DNA from: Elephas maximus indicus | Lineage: Eukaryota > Chordata > Mammalia > Proboscidea > Elephantidae | Reading direction: 5' to 3' | NCBI RefSeq assembly: GCF_024166365.1 | Contig: NC_064830.1 | Coordinates: forward strand, 90,450,968 to 90,514,967 | Length of the DNA stretch: 64,000 nt | Shown here: positions 47,143 to 59,764 of the stretch, one piece after another | Layout of the letters: each line of letters begins with the position of its first letter | Position numbering within the stretch: position 1 is the stretch's first letter | Made by a program: the position numbers and the translations under genes | Notes under the pieces: generated by a model | What the model was told of the DNA's origin: nothing | The model's input: the letters and a program-made list of their open reading frames with translations, nothing else | The model's database searches: none

Positions 47143-50100
47143 CCCTCACATGTCTGTCAGTTTGTCATACTGTGGGGGATTGCATGTTGCTGTGATGCTG
47201 GAAGCTATGCCACTAGTATTCACTTACTAGCAGGTTCACCCATGGAGGACAGGTTTCAGCTGAGCTTTCAGACTGAGACAGACTAGAAAGAAGGACTCAG
47301 CAGTCTAATTTTGAAAAGAATTAGCCAGTGAAAACCTTATGAACAGCAGTGGAACATTGTCCGAAATAGTGAGGAAAGATGTGCCCCCCAGGCTGGAAGG
47401 CACTTGACAGATGACTGGGGGAGAGCGGCCTCTTCAAAGTAGAGTTGACGTTAATGACATGGATGGAGTCAAGCTTTCGGCACCTTCATTTGCTGATGTG
47501 GCACGACTCAAAATGAGAAGAAACTGCTGCAAATATCTATTAATACTTGGAACATGGAACGTATGAAGTATGAATCTAGGAAAACTGGAAATCGTCAAAA
47601 ATGAAATGCAACACATAACCATTGATATTCTAGGTCTTAGTGAGCTGAAATGGACTGGTATTGACCATTTCGAGTTGGACAATCATATAGTCTACTACGC
47701 CGGGAATGACATCTTGAAGAGGAATGGTGCTGCATCCATCATCAAAAAGAACATTTCAAGATCTGTCCTGAAGTACAACACTGTCAGTGATAGGATAATA
47801 TTCATATGCCTATAAGGAAGACCAGTTAATATGACTGTTATTCAAATTTATGCACCAACCACTGAGGCCAAAGATGAAGAAATTGGAGATATTTATCAGC
47901 TTCTGGAGTCTGAAGTTGATCGAACCATGCAATCAGGATGCATTGATAATTACTGGTGATTGGAATGCAAAAGTTGGAAACAAAGAAGAAGGATCGGTAG
48001 TTGGAAAATATGGCCTCGGTAATGGAAACAACTCTGGAGATCAAATGGTAGAATTTTGCAAGACCAACAACTTCTTCATTGCAAATACCTTTTTTCCCCA
48101 ACATAAATGGTGACTATACACATGTACCTCACTGGATGGAATACACAGGAATCAAATCGACTACATCTGTGGAAAGAGATGATGGAAAAGCTCAATATCA
48201 TCTGTCAGAAGGAGGCCAGGGGCTGACTGTGTAGCAGACCATCAATTGCTCATATGCAAGTTAAAGTTGAAACTGAAAAAAATCAGAGCAAGTCTATGTG
48301 AGCCAAAGTATGACCTTGAGTATATCCCACCTGAATTTAGAGACCATTTCAAGAATAGATTTGACATGTTGAACAATAATGACTGAAGACTAATGAGTTG
48401 TGGAATGACTCCAAAGACATCACACATGAAGAAAGCAAATCGTCATTGAAAAGACAGGAAAGAAAGAAAAGACCAAGATGGATATCAGACGAGACTCTAA
48501 AACTTGCTCTTGGATGTTGAGCTGCTAAAGCAAAAGGAAGAAATGATGAAGTAAAAGAACTGAACAGAATATTTCAAAGGGTGGCTCAAGAAAAGAAAGT
48601 AAAATATTATAAAGACATGTGTGAAGAGCCGGAGATAGAAAACCAAAAGGGAAGAACACGCTCAGCATTTCTCAAGCTGAAAGAACTGAAGAAAAAATTC
48701 AAGCCTTGAGTTCCAATACTGAAGGATTCTATGGGGAAAATATTAAACGACACGGGAAGCATCAAAAAAAGATGGAAGGAATACACAGTGTCATTGTACC
48801 AAAAAGAATTAGTTGACGTTTAACCATTTCAAGAGGTAGCATATGATCAGGAAGAAGCTCAAGCTGCACTGAAGGCATTGATGAAAAACAAATCTCCACG
48901 AATTGATGAAATATTAATCAAGATGTTTCAACAAACAGATGCAGCACTGGAAGTGCTCGGTTGTCTATGCTAAGAAACTTGGAAGATAGCTACCTGGCCA
49001 ATTGACTGGAAGAGATCCATATTTATGCCTATTCCCAGGAAAGGTGATCTAACCAAACGTGGAAATTATCAAACAATATCATTAATATCCCATGCAAGCA
49101 ACATTTTGGTGAAGATCATTCAAAAGTGGCTGCAGCTGTATATCGACAGGGAACTGCCAGAAATTCAGGTCAGATTCAGAAGAGGACGTGGAACCAGGGA
49201 TATCATTGCAGATGTCAGTTGAATCCTGGCTGAAAGTAGGGAATACCACAAGGATGTTTAGCTGTGTTTTATTGAATATGCAAATGCATTAAACTGTGCG
49301 GATCATAGCAAATTATGGATAACATTATGAAGAATTGGAATTCCAGAACACTTAGTTGTGCTCATGAGGAAACTTTACATAGATCAAAAGGCAGTTGTTC
49401 GGACAGAGCAAGGGGATACTGAGTGGTTTAAAGTCAGGAAACATGTGCTTCAGGGTTTTTTCCTTTCACCATACCTGTTCAATCTCTATGCTGAGCAAAT
49501 AATCCAAGAAGCTGGACTATATGAAGAACGGGGCATCAAGATTGGAGGAAGACTCATTAACAACCTGCGTTATGCAGATAACTTAGCCTTTCTTGCTGAA
49601 AGTGAAGAGGGCCTGAAGCACTTACTGATGAAGATCAAAGACCACAGCCTCCAGTATGGATTACACTTCAAAATAAAGAAAACAAAAATCCTCACAACTG
49701 GACCAATCAGCAACATCATGATAAACAGAGAAAACATTGGAGTTGTCAAGGATTTCATTTTACTTGGATCCACAATCAACAGCCATGGAAGCAGCAGTCA
49801 AGAAATCAAAAGATGCATTGCATTGGGCAAATCTGCCGCAAAGGACCTCTTCAAGGTGTTGAAAAGCAAAGATGTCACCTTGAAGACTAAGGTGTGCCTG
49901 ATCCAAGCCATGGTGTTTTCAATCACATCATATGCATGTGAAAGCTAGTCAATGAATAAGGAAGACCAAAGAAAAATTGACGCCTTCGAATTGTGGTGTT
50001 GGCGAACAATATTGAAGGTACCATGGACTGCCAAAAGAATGAACAAATCTGTCTTGGAGGAAGTACAACCAGAACGGTCCTTAGAAGCAAGGAGGGCAAG

Positions 50101-50356
50101 ACCGTGTCCTACATACTTTGGACTTGTTGTCAGGAGGGATCAGTCCCTGGAGAAGGACATGATGCTTGGTAAAGTACGGGGTCAGCAGGAAAGAGGAAGA
50201 CCCTCAGTGAGATTGTTTGGCAAAGTGCTGCAACAATGGGCTCAAGCATAACAACAATTGTGAGGATGGTGCAGGACCAGGCAGTGTTTCGTTCTGTGGT
50301 ACAAAGGGTTGCTATGAGTCAGAACTGACTTAATGGCACCTAACAACAACAACAAC
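47143..50356 (+). mobile_element. Nearly full-length RTE-type LINE with target duplication
   Basis: About 3.2 kb, the usual length of RTE/BovB elements. Flanks ACAGAGTTTGA (47132-47142) and ACAGATTTTGA (50358-50368, overlapping the AAC tail) form an 11-bp duplication with one mismatch. An endonuclease region (47570-48300; a frame with ILGLSELKWTGIDHFELD) precedes the reverse transcriptase (48800-50250). The longest intact piece, 49358-49948, has the palm motif as YADN rather than YADD. Stops and frameshifts throughout make it inactive. The 3' end 'cctaacaacaacaacaac' is the same as the tail of the local SINEs. Confidence 0.92.
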
Positions 50357-50507
50357 AACAGATTTTGACTTGGACTCTATTTTGTCTGATATTCATATAG
50401 TCACTCCAGTTATCTTTTGGCTACTATTTGCATGGAATATTTTCCCACCCTTTTATTTTCAACCCGTTTGTGTCTTTGAGTCTAAAATGTGTCTCTCGTA
50501 GACAGCA

Positions 50508-50733
50508 ACAGGAGCCCTGGTGGTGTAGTGGTTAAGTGCTTGGTTGCTAATTGAAAGGTGGGCAGTTTGAACCTACCAGCGGCTCTGCAGGAAAAGATAT
50601 GGCAGTATGCTTCGGTAAAGATTTAAAAAAAAAAAAAAAAAAGATTACAGCCTTGGAAAACCTATGGGGCAGTTCTACTCTGACCTATAGGGTCACTGTG
50701 AGTTGGAATAGACTCAACAGCAACAGGTTGTTT
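50508..50733 (+). mobile_element. AfroSINE, variant with internal insert (plus)
   Basis: Perfect target duplication GTAGACAGCA (50498-50507, 50734-50743). Between the tRNA head and the RTE-like end is an extra block of about 60 bases ('gatatggcagtatgcttcgg', then an A run at about 50623-50642) absent from the standard copies. Confidence 0.92.
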
Positions 50734-51041
50734 GTAGACAGCATATTGATGAATAATTAAAAAAAATTCATTCTGCCAGTTTCTGCCTTTTAACTGGGGA
50801 ATTTAATCCATATACATTTAAAGTAATTACTGGTAAGGAGGCACTTGCTTCTGCCATTTTGCTGTTTTTTGTGTGTGTGTGTCTTATACCACTTTTGCTC
50901 CTCTTTTCCTCCAATACTGTGTTTAGTTGTTTTTTTTTATAATGAAACTTTTTGATTCCCTTCTCATTTCCTTTTATGTGCATTTTTGGATATTTTCTTT
51001 TTGTTACCATGAGAATTACATTTAACAGCCTAGCATTGTAA

Positions 51042-51094
51042 ACAAAAAAAACAAACCAAACCCATTGCCGTCGAGTCTATTCCAACTCATAGCG
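51042..51094 (-). mobile_element. Very short 5'-truncated AfroSINE with target duplication
   Basis: Only the tail and about 40 bases of the 3' end. The perfect 10-bp duplication AGCATTGTAA lies at 51032-51041 and 51095-51104. Confidence 0.9.
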
Positions 51095-51618
51095 AGCATT
51101 GTAACAGTGTAGCTTATATATTGATGCCAATTTAATTTCAATAATGTATAAAAGATTATATTCTTATACTGCTCCTACCCTCTTTAAGTTATTGCTACCA
51201 CAAAGTACATCTTTACACATTATTAGCCCAATAAGATACATTAACAATTCTTTTTTATGCATTTGTCATTTTAAACCATGAAGGGAACAACAATTAGGGT
51301 TACAAACCAAAGAATATCATAAAACTGGCCTTTATATTTGTCCATGAAATTACCTTTACTGGAGATTTTTTTCCTCATGTAACTTTGAGCTGCTGTAGTG
51401 TTCTTTCCTTTAAATCTGAAGGACTCCCTTTAGCATTTCTTGTAGGGCTAGTCCTTTCATAATGTTTTTATTTATCTGGGAATACTTTATTTCACTTGCT
51501 TTTGGGAGATAATTTTGCCAGATTTAGAATTCTTGGTTGCCAGTTCTTTTCTTTCAGCACTTTAAATATGTCATTCCATTGCCTCTGGCCTGCAGTGTTT
51601 CTGAGGAGAAATAGACAC

Positions 51619-51868
51619 AAGCTTTTTTTTTTTTTTTTTAAATTTTTATTGTGCTTTAAGTGAAAGTTTACAAATCAAGTCAGTCTCGCATACAAAAATT
51701 TATATACACCTTGCTATATACTCGTAGTTCCTCTCCTCCTAATGAGACAGCATACTCCTTCTCTCCACCATGTATTTCCATGTCCATTCAGCCGGCTTCT
51801 GTCCCCCTCTGCCCTCTCATCTACCCTCCAGACAGGAGCTGCTCACGTAGTCTCATGTGGAAATATAC
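51619..51868 (-). mobile_element. 5'-truncated L1 3' end (minus)
   Basis: A T run, then 'gtgctttaagtgaaagttta' and 'ccagacaggagctgctca'. It interrupts the older L1, which continues after 51920. Confidence 0.7.
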
Positions 51869-52952
51869 ACAATCTTACCGAGGATTTCTTGTATGTAATA
51901 ATTCAACTCTCTCTGCTTTTAGGACTCTCTTTTTAATTATGGTTTTAAAAAGAGATTATAATGTGTCTCAGTGTGGATCTCTTTGGGCCTATCCTACTTG
52001 GAGTTTGTAGAGCTTCTTGGATTTATAGATTCACATATTTTGTCATATCTGGAAAGTTTTCTGCTATTATTTTTTCAAATATTCTTTCTTTCCCTTTCTC
52101 TATTGCTTCTCCTTCTGGGATTCCAATGATACATATATTGGTTCACTTGATTGTGTGCCACGGTTCCATTAGGCTTTCTTCAGTTTTCTTATCCTATCTC
52201 CTGGTGCTCTTCAAACTCAATAATTTTGATTGCCTAATCCTCTAGTTTGTTAATTCTTCTGTCAGCTCAAATCTGCTGTTGAGTTGTCCAATAAATTTAG
52301 TTCAGTTGTTGCATTTTTTCAGCGCCAATATATATATATTTAATATTTTCTAACTATTGAAATACTCATCTTGTTCTTGTGTTGTTTTCCTGATTTCCTT
52401 TAGTTCTTTGTTCATGTTTTCTGTTAGTTCTTTGAGCATATTTAATATTTCATTTTAAAGCCTTCTAATCTGTCCATTATCAGGGCTGCTATATGGACAA
52501 TTTCTGTCTCTACATTTTGTTCTTTTGATTGGGCCATCATTTTTGTTTTTGCATGCCTTGTAATTTTTTTTTATTGAAACTGAGACATTTGAATATTATA
52601 ATCTGATAACTCTGGAACTCAGATTCTTCCCTTTACCCAGGGTTGTAATTTTTGTAATCATTGAAAGCTGCTAACTATTTTTGCAAAAACTGCCCTCCAC
52701 AACCTGCATGGGCACTGAGGACTCTTTTCTGCAACCTGTGCCCAAGTAGAGTTTTGGAGGAAGTTTCCTTGAGCTCTAGGGGAAATAATCAAAAAAACCC
52801 AGAAAATACCTGCTTCTCCCATTCCTCAGAGATTATTGTCGTTATTCAGTAAAGGCTTCTGTTGGCTGCTTATTTATTGACTTTGTCAACTCAAGTTTTG
52901 CAAAGCGTGTTTTCCAATTCTTTTATCTCTGCTTCAGTCAGTAGGTTGGCAG

Positions 52953-52979
52953 ATACACACACACACACACACACACACG
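52953..52979. repeat. (AC)n microsatellite
   Basis: About 13 uninterrupted AC units within the 5' part of the old L1. Confidence 0.95.
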
Positions 52980-53340
52980 GTGCAGCGGCTCTTTAAATTT
53001 GCTGGATGGGAGAAGCTGCTTATGCAAGAGGGCTGAAACCATAGCAATGGCTTGCAACCATCTCTCAGGGCACTGCCAGACCAGTTGCTCTGGGAACATG
53101 GTTATTATTCTCACTACCCTGGTGAGGCTGAGGAAAGGGGGATGGCAGCTGGTTGGCACATGTGGCCCACCTAGGAAAGATCAGCAGCTTGTCATCAAGC
53201 ACTTCCCTGGTTGATGTAAGTGTCCTATAAAGTTCCAGAGTTCCAAAATAGTTTGTTCCAATTGCTCTTTCCAGTGCAATTGTTTTGATGGAGGGACAGA
53301 CCTCTAGAACTTCCTACTCCACCATTTTGCGTAATGTCAC

Positions 53341-54562
53341 CAGCAGTCCTTTTGTTTTGGTGTCATCCTTTTTAATGTGTGGGACAAGAACCATGGGGAA
53401 TATGGACTACTCTTTCTTTTGCTGTCTATGTAACTAATAAACTATCTGAATTTCAAAGTGGCTCATTATGTCTTTCCTGGTTGAATCAGCCAGGCCTTGC
53501 TTCATCTTGTGTACCTGATGCTGATATGGGAAAATTGGGGTGGAGCAAGATTGAGGGAGGTCAGGGGTTCAGTTGGCTTGAGATGCTGGTTAGACATCAA
53601 GTGAGAAGTTGGATATTTGAGGCTGGAGCTCAGGAGAGAGACATAAACCTGGAAGTCATCAGCATATGTTGTTGTTTTAGTTGCCATTGAGCTGATTCTG
53701 ACTCATAGTGACTCATTAGCTTATAGATGACATTTAAAACCCGAGACTGCGTTACACCACGCAAGGGAGAACATAGATAAAAAAAGAGGTCTGAGGACTG
53801 AGAAGCTCCCCTTAAGAGATTGAGAAGAGGAGGAGGGATTGACAAAAGACACTGAGAAGAAGGCACTGGAATGGTAGGAGAAGAATAAGGAGATGGTTGG
53901 GCCCCAGAGGCCAAAAGTAGAAAGCAGTTCCAAGAAAGTTGTCAGTTGTCAAAAGCTGCTGGTGAATCACTTAAGATGAAAAGTTAGAACTGACTACTCA
54001 TGTTAACCACATACCCTTGGTGACCTTGATGAAAGCAGTTTTTTTGTGGAGTGGGGGAGTGGGGTGAAAGCTTGATTGGAATGCATTTCAATAAAAAAAT
54101 AGGGTGGTGGTTGGTGGGGGAAGTGGGATCAAAAAAGGTTTGTTTTTTTCTTTAAGAGAAATATATTATTTCTTATGGAAATACCAGATTTCTATATGTA
54201 GAGTCTGTATCCTTTCCACTGGTCTTATGTATTTATTCCCAAGCTTACACCATATTTTTACTTACTATAGCTTTAAGGTATTGCTTTGATATGGCATGTT
54301 TGGTTATGGAACATGCCATATCATGGCATGTTATAAAAAAAAATAGTAACGTATATTTTGCAGTTTTCTAGGCTATTAGTGTGCATTTTATCTTCCAGCT
54401 AAATTTTAGAATCAGCTTGTGAAATTCCATAAAAATTCTGTTGAGAAAAATTATACCAAATTACTGAGTAACCTGAGGGATTGTTATCATCCATGAATAT
54501 GGCATGTCTTTCTATTCTTTTATGTTCTTTAGAAAAGTCTAACAGTTTAAAAAAATACAGTT
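53341..54562 (+). other. Intergenic sequence; SINE scrap at 53671-53713
   Basis: 53671-53713 ('tagttgccattgagctgatt') is a small AfroSINE/RTE 3' piece. The rest is unassigned single-copy-looking or old repeat sequence without coding character. Confidence 0.4.
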
Positions 54563-55052
54563 TGTCTTAGTTATCTAGTGCTGCTATAATAGAAATACCA
54601 CAAGTGTGTGGTTTTAACAAAGAGGAATTTATTCCTTTACAGTAAAGCAGGCTAAAAGTTCAAATTCAAGGTGTTGGCTCCAGGTGAAGGCTTTCTCTCT
54701 CTCTTGGCCTTCTCACCAATGTTCCCCCGGACCAGGAGCTTCTTCGCACAGGGACCCAAAGTCCAAAGGACATGTTCTGCTCCCAGCATTTCTTTCTTGG
54801 TGGTATAAGGTCCCCAACTCTCTGCTTGCTTCCCTTTCCTTTTATCTCTTGAGAGATAAAAGGTGGTACAGGCCACAAGCCAGGGAAACTCCCTTTACTT
54901 TGGATCTGAGTAAAGGTGGTTACAATCCCACCCTAATCCTCTCAACATAAAATTACAATCACAAAATGGAGGACAACCACAGAATACTGGGAATCATGGC
55001 CTAACCAAGTTAATACACACATTTTTGGGGGGGCTTAATTCAATCCATCACA
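54563..55052 (-). mobile_element. Solitary MaLR-like LTR with target duplication
   Basis: Starts TGTCTTAG, ends ATCACA. The perfect 5-bp duplication CAGTT lies at 54558-54562 and 55053-55057. The LTR has the same internal order as 41630 and 8261. Confidence 0.92.
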
Positions 55053-56443
55053 CAGTTATTGCATATTTCTTGTTATATATATGCCTAGGGATTTTATAGC
55101 TTTTTTGGTGTTATGAATGGTGTTTTTTCTATTATATTTTCTAATTAATTATCACTGCTCAACAAAATATGCATTAAGTTTTTATACGTTGAACTCACTG
55201 AACAAGATTAATCAATAAGTTGTCAGTTAACGATCTTGGATTTTCAACGTAGTTAATCATACTGTCCGCAAATAATGACTTTTTTGCCCATTGAACTCAC
55301 CTCAAGAAGGAAATAGAGCTATGATGGGATGTTACTGCTACCCATCATTTTTGCACTTCGGAAGACAATAAGTGGGTCAGAACAATTCTTTCCTTTGAAG
55401 TAGTTTCCTAGATGTGCCTTTGGAGTTGGGCTATAGGCATTCAGTTTTTCTCAGACTTAAAAAGAGATTACACCAGTGGTGACATGTAATATTAGGATTT
55501 TGCTTTATATTGACTTGGGTAGAGAATAGATGAGCAGTAAAAAATTAGATTCTTTACAGGTAAAAAAAGTTACAATTCAATAAATGGAACTGGAAAATTA
55601 TTTATCCGTATGGACAAAAATGAAATTCAATTCCCTACTGCATATGACACATGCATGCCTGCACACACGCACCACAACTCTATACCAAGTAAGTACTTAA
55701 ATACTTAAGTAGAACAAGTATTTGAGAAGATACTTATCTTTTTCTAAACTTGGAGATTTCTTAAACAAGTAACAGAAAAGGCTAATAAATTTGGCCACAT
55801 TAAACATAGAATTTCTGCCCAATGGAAAAGAAAATAATAGTAACAATATGTAACATACAGTTTGAACATGTGTATCAGAAAAGATGTTACCTTGTAAAGC
55901 AGTAGGCAAATGGTGGTTGTTTTTACCTTAGAATCCCCCAGCAAGTTGTCTTAGGTTGATTCGATATTATGAACACTGGTTTCACTCGAATTATTTCAAG
56001 TTCTGGACAATTTGCAGTTAGGTTTCCATGATGGGCTTTGTCATTGATTACTAATTTTTTGCTCTGTTTCCAGGTACAAGAGATGATTGTACTTTTCTGA
56101 CCCTGAAGCTGGGTGTGGACATATGACTTCTTTGACCACTGAAATGTGAGCAGAAGTGATGAGTGTCACTTCTGGGTAGAAGCACTGAAGAGCCTGCGTG
56201 CAGTTGTCTGTGCTCTTTGGTCTTCTGCCTTGGTAATCATGGAGGCATGTGCTGATATGGAACCTTGATGAAATAAAGCAGATTGGAATTCTGAGGTAAC
56301 ACATGGAGGATATCTTCCAGGGAGCGTTTCTTAGCTCTGCAGTGAATTTTGGAGGACTGAGAAATAAACTTCGAGGCATTGAGATTTTTTTGTTATATAA
56401 AGCAGTGATACTGTTTGTTACTGCAGCATAACCTAGCCTATCC
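55053..56443 (+). other. Intergenic sequence, no gene recognised
   Basis: AT-rich. 56060-56400 has the look of an old DNA/LTR repeat ('gggtgtggacatatgacttc'), otherwise unassigned. The short open frames lack any recognisable domain. Confidence 0.4.
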
Positions 56444-56445
56444 TT

Positions 56446-56657
56446 GTTGCTGTTGCTGTTAGTTGCCATCGAGTTTATTCTGACTCATGGGACCCCATGT
56501 GTGCAGAGTAGAACTGTTCCATAGGGTTTTCAAGGCTGTGACCTTTCAGAGGCAGATTGCCAGGCCTGTCTTCTAAGGTGCCTCTGGGTGGGTTTGAACC
56601 ATCAACCTTTCAGATAGTAGTCGAGTGCTTAACTGTTTGTGCCACCCAGGGACTCCA
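56446..56657 (-). mobile_element. AfroSINE, long subfamily (minus)
   Basis: Tail 'tgctgttgctgttagttgcc', the long-subfamily block, and head end 'tgtgccacccagggactcc'. Target duplication AGCCTATCCTT/AGCCTATTCTT. Confidence 0.9.
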
Positions 56658-58032
56658 AGCCTATTCTTTCTAATACAGAAATCCATAGTCTGAACTGAAA
56701 ATCCATCTGAAGCAGAGGCGTCTTCAGGGTATTTCTCTAATTCTCTCTTCTGGGGATCACACTGTCTCTCATGCACGGTGTCTCTCCCTCTGCAAGTCAG
56801 TGCTAATCTTCTCTCACTAACAAGCCAGCTTCTCCTGCTTACTTATGACTTCAGCTTATACAAGTTCTCTCTCTTGCTCCAAATCCATATCTTGAGTTTT
56901 CACCCTCAGCTCTCATTGCTAACTGGGTCTTTCTCTCAGTAGGTCTTATTTCTTAGTTCACATTCCCTGGGAAAGTGAATCTGAATGGATTAGTTTATCT
57001 TTTCATTCCATGTCACCTCATTCATTCATTCAATTAATTTTTATTTGGTGTCTATTATGAGCCAGGCACTGTTCTATAGAGAATGGTGAATAAGACAGAT
57101 AAGAATCTGTGCTCTCATGGAGTTTATATACTCTAGTAGGGAAGTCAGACAATAGACAACGAATAAATATATTGGATAATTATCAAAGATAACAATAAAT
57201 GCTATGAAAAAATATTTGAGTACCTGTAGCAGACGCTGTAGCTACTTCATCCTTTTCCCACCAGCATTTAACATTCTCATTCAAGATGGCCAGATTTCCA
57301 GCTGTCAGAACCTATAACTGCTCACCTGAGGGCTCTCTCTGGATCCTCCTCTGCCTGGGTGCAGGACAGACTGGGAGTGCCAGAGAATTAAGGCTTCCCT
57401 ACAGAGCACCCCTCAATCAATAGCTGGTGTGAGTTGTGGGTAAAAATCTAGTTCCCTTGCCCCTCAGATGGAATAACTTTGAGATGTGCTCTGCATTGGT
57501 TTCTAGAGTTCCTTAGTGGATTGAGCTCCAGTTGCCCACAGTGGTAACTTATTTCGTAGGCTCCTTCCCTTTCCCGCTCCCCCATCCATGTTTCCTGGAT
57601 CAAGTCCCAAATAAAGTACTTACACTCAAATTCTTGTTTCAGGGTCCATTTATAGGGGAATCCAAGCTAAAATTTTATCAAGAGTGAGGGTGGGAGACAG
57701 GTGGGAGGGAATGGCTGGTAGTCTATAGATGGACTGGCCTGGGGTCAGGTACCCACCTGCTGTCACCTGATCAGGTACACACCCATTGGTGGGTCATTGA
57801 GAAAGGCTTTGCAGGTGGGACATTGTGAGATTCTGCCTATACCTTACAGAGAGTGGACCCTCAGCCACTGTTCAGGGTAGGGAGGAGTTGCTATGTCTGA
57901 TCAAGAGCAGTGAAAACACTTACCCAAAGAACCACAGCTTATCTCTGAAACTAATCAACCCCACACACGAGTTTGTATTTTCTCAACCTGGGCCCATGGT
58001 CTTCTTCCTCTTTCCTCAGTCTTTTTACAGCT
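56658..58032 (+). other. Intergenic sequence with one ancient repeat
   Basis: 57020-57190 ('gtctattatgagccaggcac', 'ctctcatggagtttatatac') is an old mammalian interspersed repeat. No gene recognised in the remainder. Confidence 0.45.
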
Positions 58033-58160
58033 GTTAATCAAAAGGCTAGCAGTTTGAATCCACCAGGTGCTCCTTGGAAACCATGTGGGGCAGTTGTACC
58101 CTGTCTTATAGGGTCACTATGAGTCAGAGTTGACTTGATGACAACGCGGGTTTTTTTTTT
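58033..58160 (+). mobile_element. 5'-truncated AfroSINE (plus)
   Basis: Starts within the tRNA head ('gttaatcaaaaggctagcag') and ends 'cttgatgacaacgcggg' plus T run. Confidence 0.88.
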
Positions 58161-59599
58161 GTTTAACCTCTTAACAAGCATAGGCATTTTGTTATTTTTA
58201 AATTATTTTTTTCCCCTGATTATAAAAGTCACTCATTTTTTTGTATAAAAGTTTTAAATAAAAAACACAGGAGATAATTCTATGACAGATTAAAGATCGC
58301 CACCAATTCTTTGTGACTGGTTGGCCAACAGAATATGGTAAAAGTGATTCTGTGCCAGTTTACAAATCAAGATCTGAAGAGACTAGCAGCTTCCACTTCC
58401 TGTCTCTTGGAATACTTGCTCTTGAAATTTAGCTACCAAATCGTGAAAAGGTCAAACCAAGTGGAATGGTCACAGGTAAGTGCTTTAGTCCACAGTTCCA
58501 ACTGAGCTCCTCGCCTACAGTCGGGGCGGATTGCTTGCCATGTGAGTGGCCCATTTTGCAAGTCCAGCCCAACCAAGCCATTGGATGATTCTGACCCCAG
58601 CCACGATCTGACTGCAACCACGTGAGAACAACCCCGTAGGGGTCAGTCAACCCACAGAACCGTGAGAGATAATAATAAATTGTTGTTTTAAGCCACTAAG
58701 TTTTGGTGTGGTTTGCTATGAAGCAACAAGTTACTGGAACTCAACCCATATCCTATCATCTGCGTATAACGACTGTTAACCCTTGAGGTTCCTGCACATA
58801 TATATTTTTAAACAGATAATTTAAAAACAAACTATACAGAATTTTTACGGTCTTTTTATAGTCAGCAAACATTTATCTCCATTTGGGTTTTAGGAAAGTA
58901 GTACTAGAGGCAAAAGAAAAAGCGTTAGAGGAAGACTGGGTAGGTTATTGGGCTGTGAATCACTTGTAACAGTCACACACATGACACAGTTTGCTATTCT
59001 ACGTATTTCATACACATTGATGCTAAAAGTATTTTCCTGTGTCTTTGGAATCATTGGAAGTGACAGCACGCAATGAAATGTAAAGATATACCACACAATG
59101 AGGCATCATTTAACCATTACTTTGGTGTGGGATGTTTACGTTGTTCTAGTTTTTCACTACTAAAAACAATGCTGCAATGAACAAACTTGTATATATGTCG
59201 TTGACTGTACTTCTTAGTTATTCCTTAGGATAAATTCTTGGAAGTGAAAATTCTAGGCAAAGGGTTAGAGCACTTTTATTTTTTTTTAAAGCAAAATGTT
59301 ATTCAAAGAGTACCTGTTTCCTCTGCTCCTGAGTTGTCCTCGACGATGGCTACAAAAGTGGATAACTCTTATTTCTGTGGGCTGCAGAAAGGACATTTTG
59401 CAGTTTGTTTTAGGGGGAGACACAGAGACACTTTTCCAGAGGCAGGCCCTAAGTCTATTCAGCTTTCTTTTCATGATGCTTTGGTCAACCCCAGAAATTA
59501 GTGGGTGACAAATTACACTTTTTTGATAGTATCCTTGATGGTTTGGGCCAGGAAGCTAGGTGGGGAGGGAGAACAGACTGCAGGAGGTCGTGGGAGGAA
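58161..59599 (+). other. Sequence upstream of ITGAM
   Basis: 58640-58740 ends an old repeat ('taataataaattgttgtttt'). 59100-59260 is an old antisense L1 3' fragment ('caatgctgcaatgaacaaac'). No coding exon recognised. Confidence 0.45.
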
Positions 59600-59764
59600 G
59601 GTCAAGCAAAGCTGTGCGCTCACTGAGCCCCCGCCTTCTTCCTTTGAGTCTCTAATCAGACTTCTGCCTCCTACTTCTCTTTTTTCTGCCCTCTCTGGCT
59701 TTGGTGACTCTCCTGAGGTATCTCAGTGGCCCCTGGAGTCCTGTGGCTCCTGCTCCTTTCAGCC
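59600..59764 (+). promoter_or_regulatory. ITGAM: Likely ITGAM core promoter and 5' UTR
   Basis: Pyrimidine-rich, with no TATA box near the start. Contains 'ccttcttcctttgag' at about 59634, whose complement carries a GGAA ETS core as expected for PU.1, the myeloid factor known to drive human ITGAM. The block 'tctggctttggtgactctcc' to 'ctttcagccatgg' resembles what I recall of the human 5' end. The transcription start was not located. Confidence 0.4.

Larger units (their letters stand above)
43763..53340 (-). mobile_element. Long L1 (minus), 3' UTR to 5' end, with six nested insertions
   Basis: The 3' UTR starts at about 43763. ORF2 RT-side sequence runs through 44000-46700; the minus-strand frame 45641-45994 contains LDEVDKFLEAHKLPRTQEE and NLPTKKKFW, as in L1 ORF2. 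The ORF2 start lies at 50770-51010 (ITLNVYGLNSPVKRQKLAE). ORF1/5' UTR-side sequence follows to 'ctactccaccattttgcg' at about 53330, the antisense of an L1 5' end. Nested are an LTR (44805), a SINE (46711), an RTE (47143), SINEs (50508, 51042) and an L1 3' end (51619). All frames are broken. Confidence 0.8.
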
